Shown: positions 6,914-15,176, counted from the stretch's first letter. The stretch is 22,108 bases of DNA from Chloroflexota bacterium (GCA_012798185.1 JAAZNS010000490.1:1-22108); one strand, 5' to 3'. Notes: a model not told the origin generated them from the letters alone. Program-made: numbers and translations.

Positions 6914-7840
6914 ATGTTAAAGATTATTTTCCGAAGGTCCCTTCAGGCAGTATTAGTCGTGCTCGGTGTAATTACGATCATATTTTTCTTCCTGCGCTTG
7001 GCACCAGGGGATCCTGTGATGAGTCTGGCGCCTGTGGGAACTGAAGAAATGCACGCTGAACTAAGAGAAGAACTTGGGTTAGATAAACCGATCCTAGTCC
7101 AATATTTTAATTTTATGAAAAACATCATCACGAATGCAGATTTTGGGGAGTCTTACTTTTTCCCGGGAAGATCTGTGGTAAGCATTATCATCGAAAGAAT
7201 TGGACGTACCTTATTGTTAGCTGGAATTGCAATTGGTGTCGCAATATTAATTTCATTCCCATTAAGTGTTTTAGCTGCCACAAATAAGGGGAGTATTTGG
7301 GACCGTCTTTCTCTTATCCTGGTCATGTTATTTCAATCTGCTCCGAACTTTTGGGTGGGAATGATTTTCATTTTAATTATTTCCATCCGTCTTAGATTAC
7401 TGCCCTCAATCGGATATCAGGATATCCGCTATGCAATTCTCCCGGGGCTGGCAATGTCATTGTCACTCACTGCCGTCTTGACGCGTGTAACCAGAATTAA
7501 TCTGCTAGATGTATTAGAGAACGAGTACATCAAAGCTGCCATTGCGCGTGGTGTTCCCCATCGAATAGTTATTTGGAAACATGGCATTAAAAGTGTTGCT
7601 GTCCCTGTAATGACCGTTATTGCAGCTCAAATTGGATATTTATTGAGTGGTGCGGTGGTTGTAGAATTTGTTTTCAATTATCCGGGGCTCGGGTTACTCA
7701 CGCTCTACGCCGCCAGCCGGCGAGATTACCCACTTATTCAAGCTCTGGCTGCTGTGATGGCTTTGATTTTCGTATTTATGAATGTATTGGTTGACATTAT
7801 TTATGGATTAATTGATCCTAGAGTAAGAGAATCAGTTTAA
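6914..7840 (+). CDS. ABC transporter permease, DppB/OppB type
   Basis: The 308-residue inner-membrane permease forms half of the translocation channel of a peptide-type importer. An N-terminal membrane helix (11-28) is followed by the family's RLAPGDPV motif (28-35) and an extracytoplasmic region. The transmembrane core follows from about 98, with the EAA coupling loop EYIKAAIARGVPHRIVIWKHG (204-224) that docks onto the ATPases, and the C-terminal IDPRVRE tail. Length is normal. SD GGAG (6902-6905) lies 8 nt before ATG. Its heterodimer partner is the next gene. Confidence 0.95.
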   Translation: MLKIIFRRSLQAVLVVLGVITIIFFFLRLAPGDPVMSLAPVGTEEMHAELREELGLDKPILVQYFNFMKNIITNADFGESYFFPGRSVVSIIIERIGRTLLLAGIAIGVAILISFPLSVLAATNKGSIWDRLSLILVMLFQSAPNFWVGMIFILIISIRLRLLPSIGYQDIRYAILPGLAMSLSLTAVLTRVTRINLLDVLENEYIKAAIARGVPHRIVIWKHGIKSVAVPVMTVIAAQIGYLLSGAVVVEFVFNYPGLGLLTLYAASRRDYPLIQALAAVMALIFVFMNVLVDIIYGLIDPRVRESV

Positions 7841-7879
7841 TAAAATATAGAGGATGCCTTATCAAGAGGTAAACGAGAA

Positions 7880-8791
7880 ATGGCAAATGTGAATTATATA
7901 AGTTTGGAGAACAGACCTGCTTCGACACAGAAGATGTTTTTATCCAGGATCAGGAAATTATTTCCCAATTGGTCTGCCTTCATCGGTGTATTGATGGTAT
8001 TAGTTGTAATAATATTATCGATTGCAGCACCCCTGATTGCACCTTACGATCCGGAAGAACAAAATATAAAGAATGCATTTATCCCCCCTTCATGGGAGGA
8101 GGGTGGCTCTCCGGATTATTTACTTGGCACTGATGCTCTTGGAAGGGATCTATACAGCCGAATTATATTTGGATTACGAACATCTTTAGCGATATCTGTT
8201 TCAGCAGTGATATTGTTGTTGACCATTGGTGTATCTGTCGGATTGGTGGCAGGCTATTATGGGGGTGGATTCCTGGATAATTTGCTTATGCGGTTGACCG
8301 ATATTCAAATGGCATTACCTTTTATTGTTTTGGCAATTACCATTCTTTCGGTATTCGAGCCAAGTATCCCAGTACTCATTGTGGTATTAGCGCTTGTTCA
8401 ATGGCCGTTATATGCCCGGGTAATCCGTGGGATGGTGTTAATCGAGAGAGAGACAGATTATATTCTCGCTGCAAAGGCAATGGGCGCCAGCGATTTTCGA
8501 ATTCTTACCAGGTACTTATTGAGAAACATCATCGTCGCTGTTCTCATTTTATCCACGCTCGATATGGCAGCCATGATTATTGGAGAAGCAACATTGAGTT
8601 TTATGGGATTGGGTGTCCAGCCTCCAACACCTTCCCTGGGTAACATAATGGCTGATGGTCGGTTAAAGTTATCGCTATATTGGTGGATAACCACATTGCC
8701 CGGAGTAGTAATATTTTTTACGATATTAGGCTTGAACTTATTCGGAGATGGGATGCAAATGGTCATCGATCCCAAACTGCGTAAAAGATAA
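7880..8791 (+). CDS. ABC transporter permease, DppC/OppC type
   Basis: The 303-residue second permease has an N-terminal cytoplasmic tail, a first membrane helix at about 33-53, the APYDP motif (54-58) and the OppC/DppC hallmark LLGTDALGRDLYSRIIFGLRTSL (81-103). The EAA loop is centred on DYILAAKAMGASDFRIL. The C-terminus carries the usual DPKLRKR end. An AGAGG-like SD lies 39 nt after the previous gene. It pairs with the DppB-type protein to form the membrane channel. Confidence 0.95.
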   Translation: MANVNYISLENRPASTQKMFLSRIRKLFPNWSAFIGVLMVLVVIILSIAAPLIAPYDPEEQNIKNAFIPPSWEEGGSPDYLLGTDALGRDLYSRIIFGLRTSLAISVSAVILLLTIGVSVGLVAGYYGGGFLDNLLMRLTDIQMALPFIVLAITILSVFEPSIPVLIVVLALVQWPLYARVIRGMVLIERETDYILAAKAMGASDFRILTRYLLRNIIVAVLILSTLDMAAMIIGEATLSFMGLGVQPPTPSLGNIMADGRLKLSLYWWITTLPGVVIFFTILGLNLFGDGMQMVIDPKLRKR

Positions 8792-8844
8792 TAAATGATT
8801 AACGAACATTTGCTTAATGGATAGTTAATAGATAAAAGGAAAAT

Positions 8845-9816
8845 ATGCAGGAAAACGACCTCTTATTAGATGTGCAAGATTTGAGAACTTATTTTTTCCT
8901 CGATGGTGGAAGAGTTCTAAAAGCCGTAGATGGCGTAAGTTTTAAAGTACATCGAGGAGAAACATTGGGCATAGTTGGCGAGAGCGGATCTGGAAAAAGC
9001 GTCACAGCACGCTCGATTCTTAGAGTAGTAGAAGCACCGGGGAAGATAGTTGGTGGCAAAATCCTTTTTGAAGGACAGGATTTACTCACACTTTCGAATA
9101 TGGAAAAAATTCGCGGTAAGCGTATCTCAATGGTTTTTCAGGACCCTGGCGCTGCACTCGATCCGTTGTTTACAGTAGGTAGCCAATATGTTGAAACAAT
9201 TACCGCAAATATCAAGAGTACTCACCAACAGGCCATCGATCGCGCTATAAAGTCAATGAAAGCGGTTGGAGTGCCAGACCCAACATCCGCTCTTCATCAA
9301 TACCCGATGGAGTTTAGCGCCGGTATGATTCAGCGGCTTATGATCGGTCTGGCGATAAGTTGCGACCCCAGTTTAATTCTGGCTGACGAACCCACGACCA
9401 CTTTAGGTGTTACGATCCAGGCTCAGATTCTTCGTACACTGGCAAATACTCAGAAAGAGCTTTGCATGGCAATGATATTGATTACCCACGACTTTGGCGT
9501 GATATCGCAAATGGCCGATGATATTATGGTGATGTATGGCGGGAAATGCATGGAATATTCGGATAAAAATACCATGCTGGTAAAGCCTCGGCACCCTTAT
9601 ACACTTGGGCTTATTCATTCAGTCCCATCTATTGAAAAGGAAACCATCAGCAGGTTGAAGGAAATCCCTGGATTTCCGCCTGATATGTTGAATTTACCAC
9701 CGGGGTGCCCATTCGCGCCACGATGTGAACGGGCTAAGGAGCAATGTCACATTGAAGTGCCTCCCTTAGAGGAAATTGAAAACAAGCATTGGATAGCATG
9801 TTACTATCCCTATTAA
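8845..9816 (+). CDS. ABC transporter ATPase, DppD/OppD type, with altered signature and D-loop
   Basis: The 323-residue nucleotide-binding subunit has Walker A GESGSGKS (45-52), Q-loop Q99, Walker B LILADE (177-182) and H-loop H215. The C-terminal oligopeptide-transporter domain has cysteines in GCPFAPRC, KEQC and WIAC; in some Dpp/Opp ATPases such cysteines hold a 4Fe-4S cluster. Two normally invariant positions differ: the signature reads FSAGMIQR (Ala159 for Gly) and the D-loop reads TLG (Gly188 for Asp of the usual ALD). Both are explained by single-base changes. One of the two ATP sites in the DppD-DppF heterodimer may therefore be catalytically impaired. SD AAAGGA lies just before ATG 8845. 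Confidence 0.94.
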   Translation: MQENDLLLDVQDLRTYFFLDGGRVLKAVDGVSFKVHRGETLGIVGESGSGKSVTARSILRVVEAPGKIVGGKILFEGQDLLTLSNMEKIRGKRISMVFQDPGAALDPLFTVGSQYVETITANIKSTHQQAIDRAIKSMKAVGVPDPTSALHQYPMEFSAGMIQRLMIGLAISCDPSLILADEPTTTLGVTIQAQILRTLANTQKELCMAMILITHDFGVISQMADDIMVMYGGKCMEYSDKNTMLVKPRHPYTLGLIHSVPSIEKETISRLKEIPGFPPDMLNLPPGCPFAPRCERAKEQCHIEVPPLEEIENKHWIACYYPY

Positions 9817-9848
9817 AATACGAGATATTTTCTATTGGAGCGAATAAA

Positions 9849-10823
9849 GTGGATGAAAATTTGCTTATCAGTGTTAAAGACCTGAAAGTATATTTTAAAA
9901 CTAGAAAAAGTAGTTATTTACTCGAGGGAAGCAATTATATCAAAGCGATTGATGGGATTTCTTTTGATATTTCAAGAGGAACAGCCTTTGGAATAGTTGG
10001 AGAGAGTGGTTCCGGAAAAACAGTATTGCTGCGTAGCCTTGTGCGAATAATCAAACCTACCTCTGGAAAGATCAATGCCTTTAACAAAGATATCCTTAAT
10101 TTAAAACAAGATGAGCTTAAGGATGTGCGCAGACGGATCCAATTGGTTTTTCAGAATCCCAGCACTTCGCTTCATCCAAGGATGACGATTGAAGAAATTT
10201 GTTCTGAGCCATTGATCATCCATAATATTGGCGATAAGAAATGCCGGAAAGAAAAAATTGCTCAAACTATCAAATTAGTTGGTTTAAACCCAGATCATTT
10301 GAAACGCTATCCTCATCAATTTAGCGGCGGGCAAAGACAAAGAATTGGATTAGCAAGAGCGTTGGTTTTGCAACCCGATGTTTTATTATGTGATGAACCA
10401 GTTTCGGCATTGGATGTTTCAATTCGAGCTCAAGTTCTTAATTTGTTTCAGGATTTACAAACTGAACTCAATCTTACTTATTTAATTATTGCACATGATC
10501 TTTCAGCAGTACGCTATTTATGTAGCCATGTGGCGATTATTTATCTTGGCAAGTTTGTTGAAATGGGCACAGTCCAGGATCTTTACTTTGCCCCCCGGCA
10601 TCCTTACACCGAAGTATTGATCGCTTCGGTACCGACCATTGAAAAAAGCTTATCGGGTGTGATGGTTTCAAGTTTGCCAGGCGATTTGCCTAATCCACAT
10701 CATCCACCAACCGGATGTCCTTTTCATCCCCGTTGTCCACTAAAACAAGATATTTGCGTGACTGATATACCTAAATTGAAAGAGGTCGAGAATAATCATT
10801 GGGTCGCTTGCCATTTACGGTAA
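9849..10823 (+). CDS. ABC transporter ATPase, DppF/OppF type
   Basis: The 324-residue partner ATPase has fully canonical motifs: Walker A GESGSGKT (51-58), Q-loop Q102, signature FSGGQRQR (158-165), Walker B LLCDE (179-183), D-loop SALD and H-loop H216. The C-terminal oligopeptide domain again has the cysteine set TGCPFHPRC, QDIC and WVAC. The start is GTG 9849, because GGAG (9837-9840) lies 8 nt upstream; an in-frame TTG at 9789 would overlap the preceding gene and lacks support. It ends the transporter operon, which is closed by a strong terminator at 10977. Confidence 0.93.
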   Translation: MDENLLISVKDLKVYFKTRKSSYLLEGSNYIKAIDGISFDISRGTAFGIVGESGSGKTVLLRSLVRIIKPTSGKINAFNKDILNLKQDELKDVRRRIQLVFQNPSTSLHPRMTIEEICSEPLIIHNIGDKKCRKEKIAQTIKLVGLNPDHLKRYPHQFSGGQRQRIGLARALVLQPDVLLCDEPVSALDVSIRAQVLNLFQDLQTELNLTYLIIAHDLSAVRYLCSHVAIIYLGKFVEMGTVQDLYFAPRHPYTEVLIASVPTIEKSLSGVMVSSLPGDLPNPHHPPTGCPFHPRCPLKQDICVTDIPKLKEVENNHWVACHLR

Positions 10824-11159
10824 TATTTATTGCTAATCGATATTGATGATAAAATTGCGTTCGTTCTGAGTTGGCGTTTTAAAAAATATTGAGGCGATAT
10901 ACAAAGTCACCCTTTTCCAGCAGCATAGATATCGGAAAAGTAACCGAGATTTCCAATGATTCTATGAGTCTACTTGAATTGGGTTAGATAATCTAACCCA
11001 ATTGTTTTTTTAAAGAGCGGGCACAACTCTGTATATATGAAATTTGAAAATATTATGCGTCAATGTTATGCACAATAAAAAGACTATAATTATATTAACC
11101 GTAGGTATTTTACATAAACTAAGTGAATAAATATTTCCTTGAGATGGTGATTGTATATT
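10824..11159 (+). other. Intergenic region between transporter operon and glycerate kinase
   Basis: No coding frame is supported. The stretch holds the intrinsic terminator at 10977-11011, listed separately, and a weaker pairing CTTTTCC (10912-10918) with GGAAAAG (10934-10940). A TATAAT at 11085-11090 could be a -10 box for the kinase gene, but no convincing -35 sits at the right distance. Confidence 0.55.
10977..11011 (+). terminator. Intrinsic terminator of the Dpp-type transporter operon
   Basis: AATTGGGTTAGA (10977-10988) pairs perfectly with TCTAACCCAATT (10992-11003) around a TAA loop and is followed by G and seven T's (11005-11011). This is a textbook Rho-independent terminator on the plus strand and separates the transporter operon from the glycerate kinase gene. 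Confidence 0.93.
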
Positions 11160-12518
11160 ATGTATGGAGCATTTAATTTGTCAGCCCGTTCATTAAAAGG
11201 ACGAAGCGAGGTATTGAGTGTTTTAAATGCCGCGATCGCTGGAGCAGAGCCAGGACAGGCAGTGCGACGATTTTTAAAACGGGATGGCAATTACCTGCTG
11301 GCAGGTGAAAAGAAATATAAATTGGGAGGGAAACGACGGATAAGGGTAGTGGGAGTGGGGAAAGCCAGTGTGGGGATGTTACGGGCTGTAATGGATATTT
11401 TGCAAGATGATATCGAGGATGGAGCAATAATCACCAAGCATGGTCACCCTGGCGTTGAAAGGCTTGGAAATGTTGAAGTTCTCGAGGGCAGTCACCCTGT
11501 AACCTCTCAGATAAGTCTAAATGCTACCAAGCGGATGGTAACTAAACTCGAGGGATTAACTGAGAATGATTTAGTCATTTGCCTGATATCCGGTGGTGGT
11601 TCGGCATTAATGATCGATCCTCGACCGGGCGTCAGTCTGGAAGACATGCAGACACTCAATCGGTTGTTATTAGCTTGCGGCGCCGATATTGAAGAATTCA
11701 ATACGCTGCGCAAACATCTGGACCGCGTAAAGGGGGGCGGGTTAAGAAAGTTGGCAATGCCGGCTCAAATGATCAGTTTGATTATTTCAGATGTAGTCGG
11801 GAGTCAGTTGGAGGTCATTGCATCAGGCCCAACTGCGCCAGATCCCTCTACTTTTACAGATGCCTGGCGCGTGGTGGAGAAATATTCTCTGGTCGATGAT
11901 TTACCAGTGTCGATCCGCGAGACATTACAGAAGGGGCTGGCGGGAGAACTTGAAGAGACCCTTAAGCCCGGAGATCCGATATTCACCCGAACGTATCATC
12001 TGGTCATTGGCGATAACCGGCAAGCAGCTCTGGCGGGCATAGAAGAAGCGCATTCTCTAGGATTTAATACATTTTTGTTGACGACATCAATGAAGGGTGA
12101 AGCCCGCCTGGCAGGGAAGGATATCGCCAGAATTATCAAGTCAATTCGCTTGAATGGAGATCCAATTAAGACACCAGCTTGTATCATTGCCGGCGGTGAA
12201 ACGATCGTCACACTGCAGGGGGATGGTCTGGGCGGCAGAAACCAGGAGTTAGCTTTGGGGGTTGTTTCAGATTTGGCGGGGCAAAAAGATGTCATCCTGG
12301 TGTCTCTGGCAACGGATGGCGAAGATGGTCCAACCAACGCGGCGGGTGCAGTAGTGACAGGTGAAACCATGCAGCGCGCCCAAGAAATGGGCATGAATCC
12401 CGAAGCGTATTTAATTGAAAATAATGCATATCATTTTTTTGAAAGATTGGATGACCTTTTGCGCCCGGGGTCAACCGGGACGAATGTAAACGACCTGGTT
12501 TTTGGCTTTGTTTTTTGA
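11160..12518 (+). CDS. Glycerate 2-kinase, MOFRL/DUF4147 family
   Basis: The enzyme is predicted to phosphorylate D-glycerate to 2-phosphoglycerate, feeding lower glycolysis. The 452-residue protein has an N-terminal DUF4147 domain (GVGKAS lysine loop, KHGHPGVE, EGSHPVT, the glycine-rich CLISGGGSALM, LRKHLDRVKGGGL, and ASGPTAPDPSTF) and a C-terminal MOFRL domain (AGGETIVTLQGDGLGGRNQE, then SLATDGEDGPTNAAGA, ending GTNVNDLVFGF). It is full length. ATG 11160 is preferred over an in-frame TTG at 11151, since GGTGA (11146-11150) lies 9 nt before it. Older annotations call the family hydroxypyruvate reductase (TtuD). It is monocistronic here, between a terminator and xylR, and its pathway partners are not in view. 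Confidence 0.93.
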   Translation: MYGAFNLSARSLKGRSEVLSVLNAAIAGAEPGQAVRRFLKRDGNYLLAGEKKYKLGGKRRIRVVGVGKASVGMLRAVMDILQDDIEDGAIITKHGHPGVERLGNVEVLEGSHPVTSQISLNATKRMVTKLEGLTENDLVICLISGGGSALMIDPRPGVSLEDMQTLNRLLLACGADIEEFNTLRKHLDRVKGGGLRKLAMPAQMISLIISDVVGSQLEVIASGPTAPDPSTFTDAWRVVEKYSLVDDLPVSIRETLQKGLAGELEETLKPGDPIFTRTYHLVIGDNRQAALAGIEEAHSLGFNTFLLTTSMKGEARLAGKDIARIIKSIRLNGDPIKTPACIIAGGETIVTLQGDGLGGRNQELALGVVSDLAGQKDVILVSLATDGEDGPTNAAGAVVTGETMQRAQEMGMNPEAYLIENNAYHFFERLDDLLRPGSTGTNVNDLVFGFVF

Positions 12519-12548
12519 AAATATAAACTTTTATCAGGTATGAGGTTA

Positions 12549-12574
12549 AGGAGGGGGATATGCGAAAACAATGA
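12549..12574 (+). other. Strong SD followed by a four-codon reading frame
   Basis: AAGGAGGGGG (12548-12557) precedes ATG 12560, which reads four codons to TGA. A second ATG (12571) overlapping that stop reads a further 16 codons. The SD is stronger than that of most genes here, yet no gene follows. It may be a leftover from a lost gene 3' of the glycerate kinase. Confidence 0.3.
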
Positions 12575-12652
12575 AAATTCACTATTTATCCATTAAAGAC
12601 GATAATCATATAGCCTGCTGAATTTATTAGAAGAAAAATCAGCATAATTAAC

Positions 12653-12707
12653 TTGACATGGGGGATAATTATTTATATAATTAGTTTGTCTTTCGAACAA
12701 ACTAATT
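12653..12707 (+). promoter_or_regulatory. xylR promoter overlapped by a XylR-type operator
   Basis: TTGACA (12653-12658), exactly 17 nt, then TATAAT (12676-12681) is a perfect consensus promoter. An 11-bp palindrome AATTAGTTTGT (12679-12689), N7, ACAAACTAATT (12697-12707) overlaps the -10 box and the start of transcription. Its core TTAGTTTGT-N7-ACAAACTAA has the arms and spacing of the XylR operator known from Bacillus xyl genes, so the downstream ROK protein very likely represses its own gene and responds to xylose. Confidence 0.93.
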
Positions 12708-12724
12708 CGAAATGGGGTTCTTGT

Positions 12725-13957
12725 ATGGCGATCCAAACTACCGCCGACCAGGGTTTTATTAGAAAATTCAATACCGCGGTTATCCTGGATTATTTGCGCC
12801 GTTTCTCACCTCTCTCGCGTGCAGAACTAGCAGCACGCGCCGGACTAAATCGCAGTACTGTCTCGATTATTATCAATAACTTAATTGAAGAAGGCTTTAT
12901 TCAGGAGACTGATCTGCAAAGCTCCAAAGTGGGCAGACCGGGGATGTTATTAACTCTCAACCCAAAGGGGGGGTTTGCTGTGGGGGTGGAAATTGGCGTC
13001 GATTTCATATCGGTTATTCTTACTGATTTCATTGCCAATGTTTTATGGCGGGAGCGGGTATCTTCAGATCCGGGCGACGATCAAATTCATATCCTTGATT
13101 ATGCAACGGAATTAACACAGAAAGCTATCGATATTGGGTTAGAGAGAGGCCTTCGTCCTCTTGGAATTGGAATTGGGGTACCGGGTTTAGTGGACCTGCG
13201 CCAAGGAAAACTTGTATTTGCGCCGAATCTGCGCTGGTCGAATGTCCCATTACGATTGATGTGGTCGCAGCGCTTTGAACTTCCGATTTTTATCGAAAAT
13301 GAAGCCAATGCAGCAGCTTTGGGGGAATATTATTTTGGCGTGGCGCGCGGCAAGGACAACTTTATTTTCTTGAGCGCAGGAATAGGTCTTGGCGGGGGTG
13401 TAATGATCGATGGAAAACTATTTCGCGGCAGCAGCGGATATGCGGGTGAAATTGGTCACATGACGATTGACCCTGAAGGTGAATTGTGCGGCTGCGGCAA
13501 GCGGGGCTGCTGGGAAACTAAGGTGGGTCCGAGGGCAGTTTTACGGCGTGTGCGAAAAATCCTTGACGATGGCACACCATCATTAATTAAAAATTTTTCG
13601 GGCGATAACTTGGATGGAATCACATTCAATAATGTGGTCGACGCGGCAAAATCGAATGACGCGGTTGCTATGGAAGCGTTGAAAGATGTCGGAAAATATC
13701 TTGGGATAGGGGTTGTGAATCTGATTAATATCTTCAATCCTGAATTGATTGTATTAGGAGGTGCTCTTAGCCTTGCCCATGAATATTTACTCCCCGTAAT
13801 TGAAAATATCGTCTGTGAAAGTTCCTTGAAACCTCCATGTGAGCATATCAAATTTGCTGCATCCGGTCACGAGACCGACGCTTGTGTGATGGGCGCAGTT
13901 GCGCTCGTTTTGGATGACATTCTCCGCGAACCAATATTTCTTCAACGCGTTACCTGA
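12725..13957 (+). CDS. xylR: Xylose-responsive ROK-family repressor XylR
   Basis: The 410-residue DNA-binding repressor has an N-terminal helix-turn-helix (about 27-60, core SRAELAARAGLNRSTVS) fused to a sugar-kinase-like ROK domain. Visible ROK marks are GVEIGVDF (87-94), GIGVPGLV (149-156), the IENEANAAALGEY segment (190-202), SAGIGLGGG (217-225), and the zinc site of H245 (GEIGH) with C255, C257 and C262 in CGCGKRGC. The ATG at 12725 is used. An upstream in-frame TTG at 12653 would translate the promoter and operator themselves and is wrong. The operator at its promoter matches Bacillus XylR sites, and xylA/xylB downstream fix the effector as xylose with good confidence. Confidence 0.94.
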   Translation: MAIQTTADQGFIRKFNTAVILDYLRRFSPLSRAELAARAGLNRSTVSIIINNLIEEGFIQETDLQSSKVGRPGMLLTLNPKGGFAVGVEIGVDFISVILTDFIANVLWRERVSSDPGDDQIHILDYATELTQKAIDIGLERGLRPLGIGIGVPGLVDLRQGKLVFAPNLRWSNVPLRLMWSQRFELPIFIENEANAAALGEYYFGVARGKDNFIFLSAGIGLGGGVMIDGKLFRGSSGYAGEIGHMTIDPEGELCGCGKRGCWETKVGPRAVLRRVRKILDDGTPSLIKNFSGDNLDGITFNNVVDAAKSNDAVAMEALKDVGKYLGIGVVNLINIFNPELIVLGGALSLAHEYLLPVIENIVCESSLKPPCEHIKFAASGHETDACVMGAVALVLDDILREPIFLQRVT

Positions 13958-14006
13958 AAATTTTAAGATTTCGTCCAATTTGATGAGTAGTGAGAAAGGG
14001 AAGTTT

Positions 14007-14102
14007 ATGATCGATTGTCGTTGTTCACATCGGCAATGTCATATGATCGAAACAGTAATGGTGGGCTACATCAATCGAAAGAAGCACGGTTTTTTTGATT
14101 GA
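14007..14102 (+). CDS. Possible 31-residue upstream ORF before the sugar permease
   Basis: ATG 14007 follows the purine-rich stretch GTGAGAAAGGGAAG and opens a 31-codon frame to TGA 14100. The product starts MIDCRCSHRQCH and is rich in Cys and His. No family is recognised and codon evidence is too short to judge. It may be chance or a leader peptide. Confidence 0.2.
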   Translation: MIDCRCSHRQCHMIETVMVGYINRKKHGFFD

Positions 14103-14127
14103 CATAATATCGAATAATTTTTAATTC
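14099..14127 (+). promoter_or_regulatory. Possible weak promoter of the sugar ABC operon
   Basis: A consensus TTGACA (14099-14104) is followed after 17 nt only by the poor -10 TAATTC (14122-14127). No XylR palindrome like that at 12679 was found between xylR and the permease, so control of this operon may come by read-through from the xylR promoter or by another factor. Confidence 0.35.
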
Positions 14128-14161
14128 AAATCGTATATTCTGTTGGTAAAAGGGAGTCAAA

Positions 14162-15151
14162 ATGGCAGTCGAATCCAAATCAAATCAGAAATCACGCAAA
14201 TCATTTGCGCAATTTCGCGAATTGAATGTCCTTGTCGCATTTTTGCTGTTATTCGTCTTTTTTTATAGCCAATCCCCCCAAGTGTTTCTTAAGCCGGCCA
14301 ATCTAGCAGTAATCATGCGATTTATTGCTTGTTTTGGCATGTTATCCATTGGAGAAGTGCTGATCATCATTACCGGCGGCATTGATTTGAGCGTTGGATC
14401 GCTGACCGCTTTAACCGGCGTTCTTGTTGCCACATTAATGCTCAAAGGGTTTGCCGGGATACCGCCAATCGGAATGATTCCTGCGATCATAATTGTTTTA
14501 TGTATCGGGACTTTGTTTGGTTTATGGCATGGTTTCTTTGTAACCAAAATGCGTATCCCGCCTTTTATTATTACCCTGGGTACTTGGTTAATTGCAAAAG
14601 GTTTGGCAGCGCTAATTACCCGTGGGTATCCAATCGTTTATCCATCTGAAAGTCCATTTTTGGTGTTAGGACAGGGTTCTTTCCTTGGTATTCCAATTTC
14701 ATTCATCATCTTAGTTATTTTCGCCTCTATTGTTTCAATCATTCTTAACCGCATGCGGTTGGGTTATCGGATATATGCAGTGGGAGGCAATGCCGAAGCA
14801 TCCCGGCTTTCTGGAGTTAACGTGGACCGGGTTAAATTTTTTTGCTATGCAACCAGTGGTTTCATGGCAGCGACTACCGGCATATTATTAGCTTCCCGTT
14901 TGGGGCAAGGCACGCCAACCGTTGGTTCTGCGTATGAGTTGTGGGCGATTGCGGGAGCAGTGATTGGTGGGACAAGCCTGTTGGGCGGTGAAGGGACGAT
15001 ATTAGGAGCAATATTGGGAGCAGCAATTGTAGGCACTATGCAAAACGGGATGGTTTTGCTTAATGTATCTTCTTACTTGCAAGATGTGGTTTTGGGAGCA
15101 GTTTTGGTGATTGCAGTCGTGTATGATACCTTACGTCGCTTGCGAAAATAA
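14162..15151 (+). CDS. Sugar ABC transporter permease, RbsC/XylH type (probable xylose)
   Basis: The 329-residue multi-pass permease belongs to the ribose/xylose/galactoside family (BPD_transp_2). Marks are the TGGIDLSVGS motif (71-80), the long hydrophobic helices beginning near residue 22, the RLGYRIYAVGGNAEASRLSGVNV cytoplasmic segment, and the glycine-rich IGGTSLLGGEGT stretch near 265. It likely forms a homodimer channel with the two-domain ATPase encoded downstream. SD GGGAG lies shortly before ATG 14162. Xylose as substrate is inferred from the flanking xylR, xylA and xylB. The order permease, receptor, ATPase differs from the common receptor-ATPase-permease order. Confidence 0.93.
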   Translation: MAVESKSNQKSRKSFAQFRELNVLVAFLLLFVFFYSQSPQVFLKPANLAVIMRFIACFGMLSIGEVLIIITGGIDLSVGSLTALTGVLVATLMLKGFAGIPPIGMIPAIIIVLCIGTLFGLWHGFFVTKMRIPPFIITLGTWLIAKGLAALITRGYPIVYPSESPFLVLGQGSFLGIPISFIILVIFASIVSIILNRMRLGYRIYAVGGNAEASRLSGVNVDRVKFFCYATSGFMAATTGILLASRLGQGTPTVGSAYELWAIAGAVIGGTSLLGGEGTILGAILGAAIVGTMQNGMVLLNVSSYLQDVVLGAVLVIAVVYDTLRRLRK

Positions 15152-15164
15152 CCTTGAGGTTACA

Positions 15165-15176
15165 AAAGGAGGTGAT
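15165..15176 (+). promoter_or_regulatory. Orphan perfect Shine-Dalgarno sequence upstream of the receptor gene
   Basis: AAAGGAGGTGAT matches the anti-SD tail of 16S rRNA over 12 nt, better than any real SD in the window, yet no start codon follows at a usable distance. It lies 14 nt past the permease stop and 78 nt before the binding-protein start, which has its own SD. Ribosome binding here could protect the receptor mRNA from 5' decay, as known for STAB-SD sites in Bacillus. Confidence 0.45.

Noticed and set aside
9789..9848. Upstream TTG start for the DppF-type ATPase
   Set aside because: It overlaps the previous gene and has no SD, whereas GTG 9849 has GGAG at 8 nt.
12653..12724. N-terminal extension of xylR from an upstream in-frame TTG
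   Set aside because: The extension would translate the TTGACA/TATAAT promoter and the operator palindrome; ATG 12725 gives normal XylR length.
13958..14161. XylR operator in front of the sugar permease
   Set aside because: No TTAGTTTGT-like arms or other matching palindrome could be found; only a weak promoter is possible.
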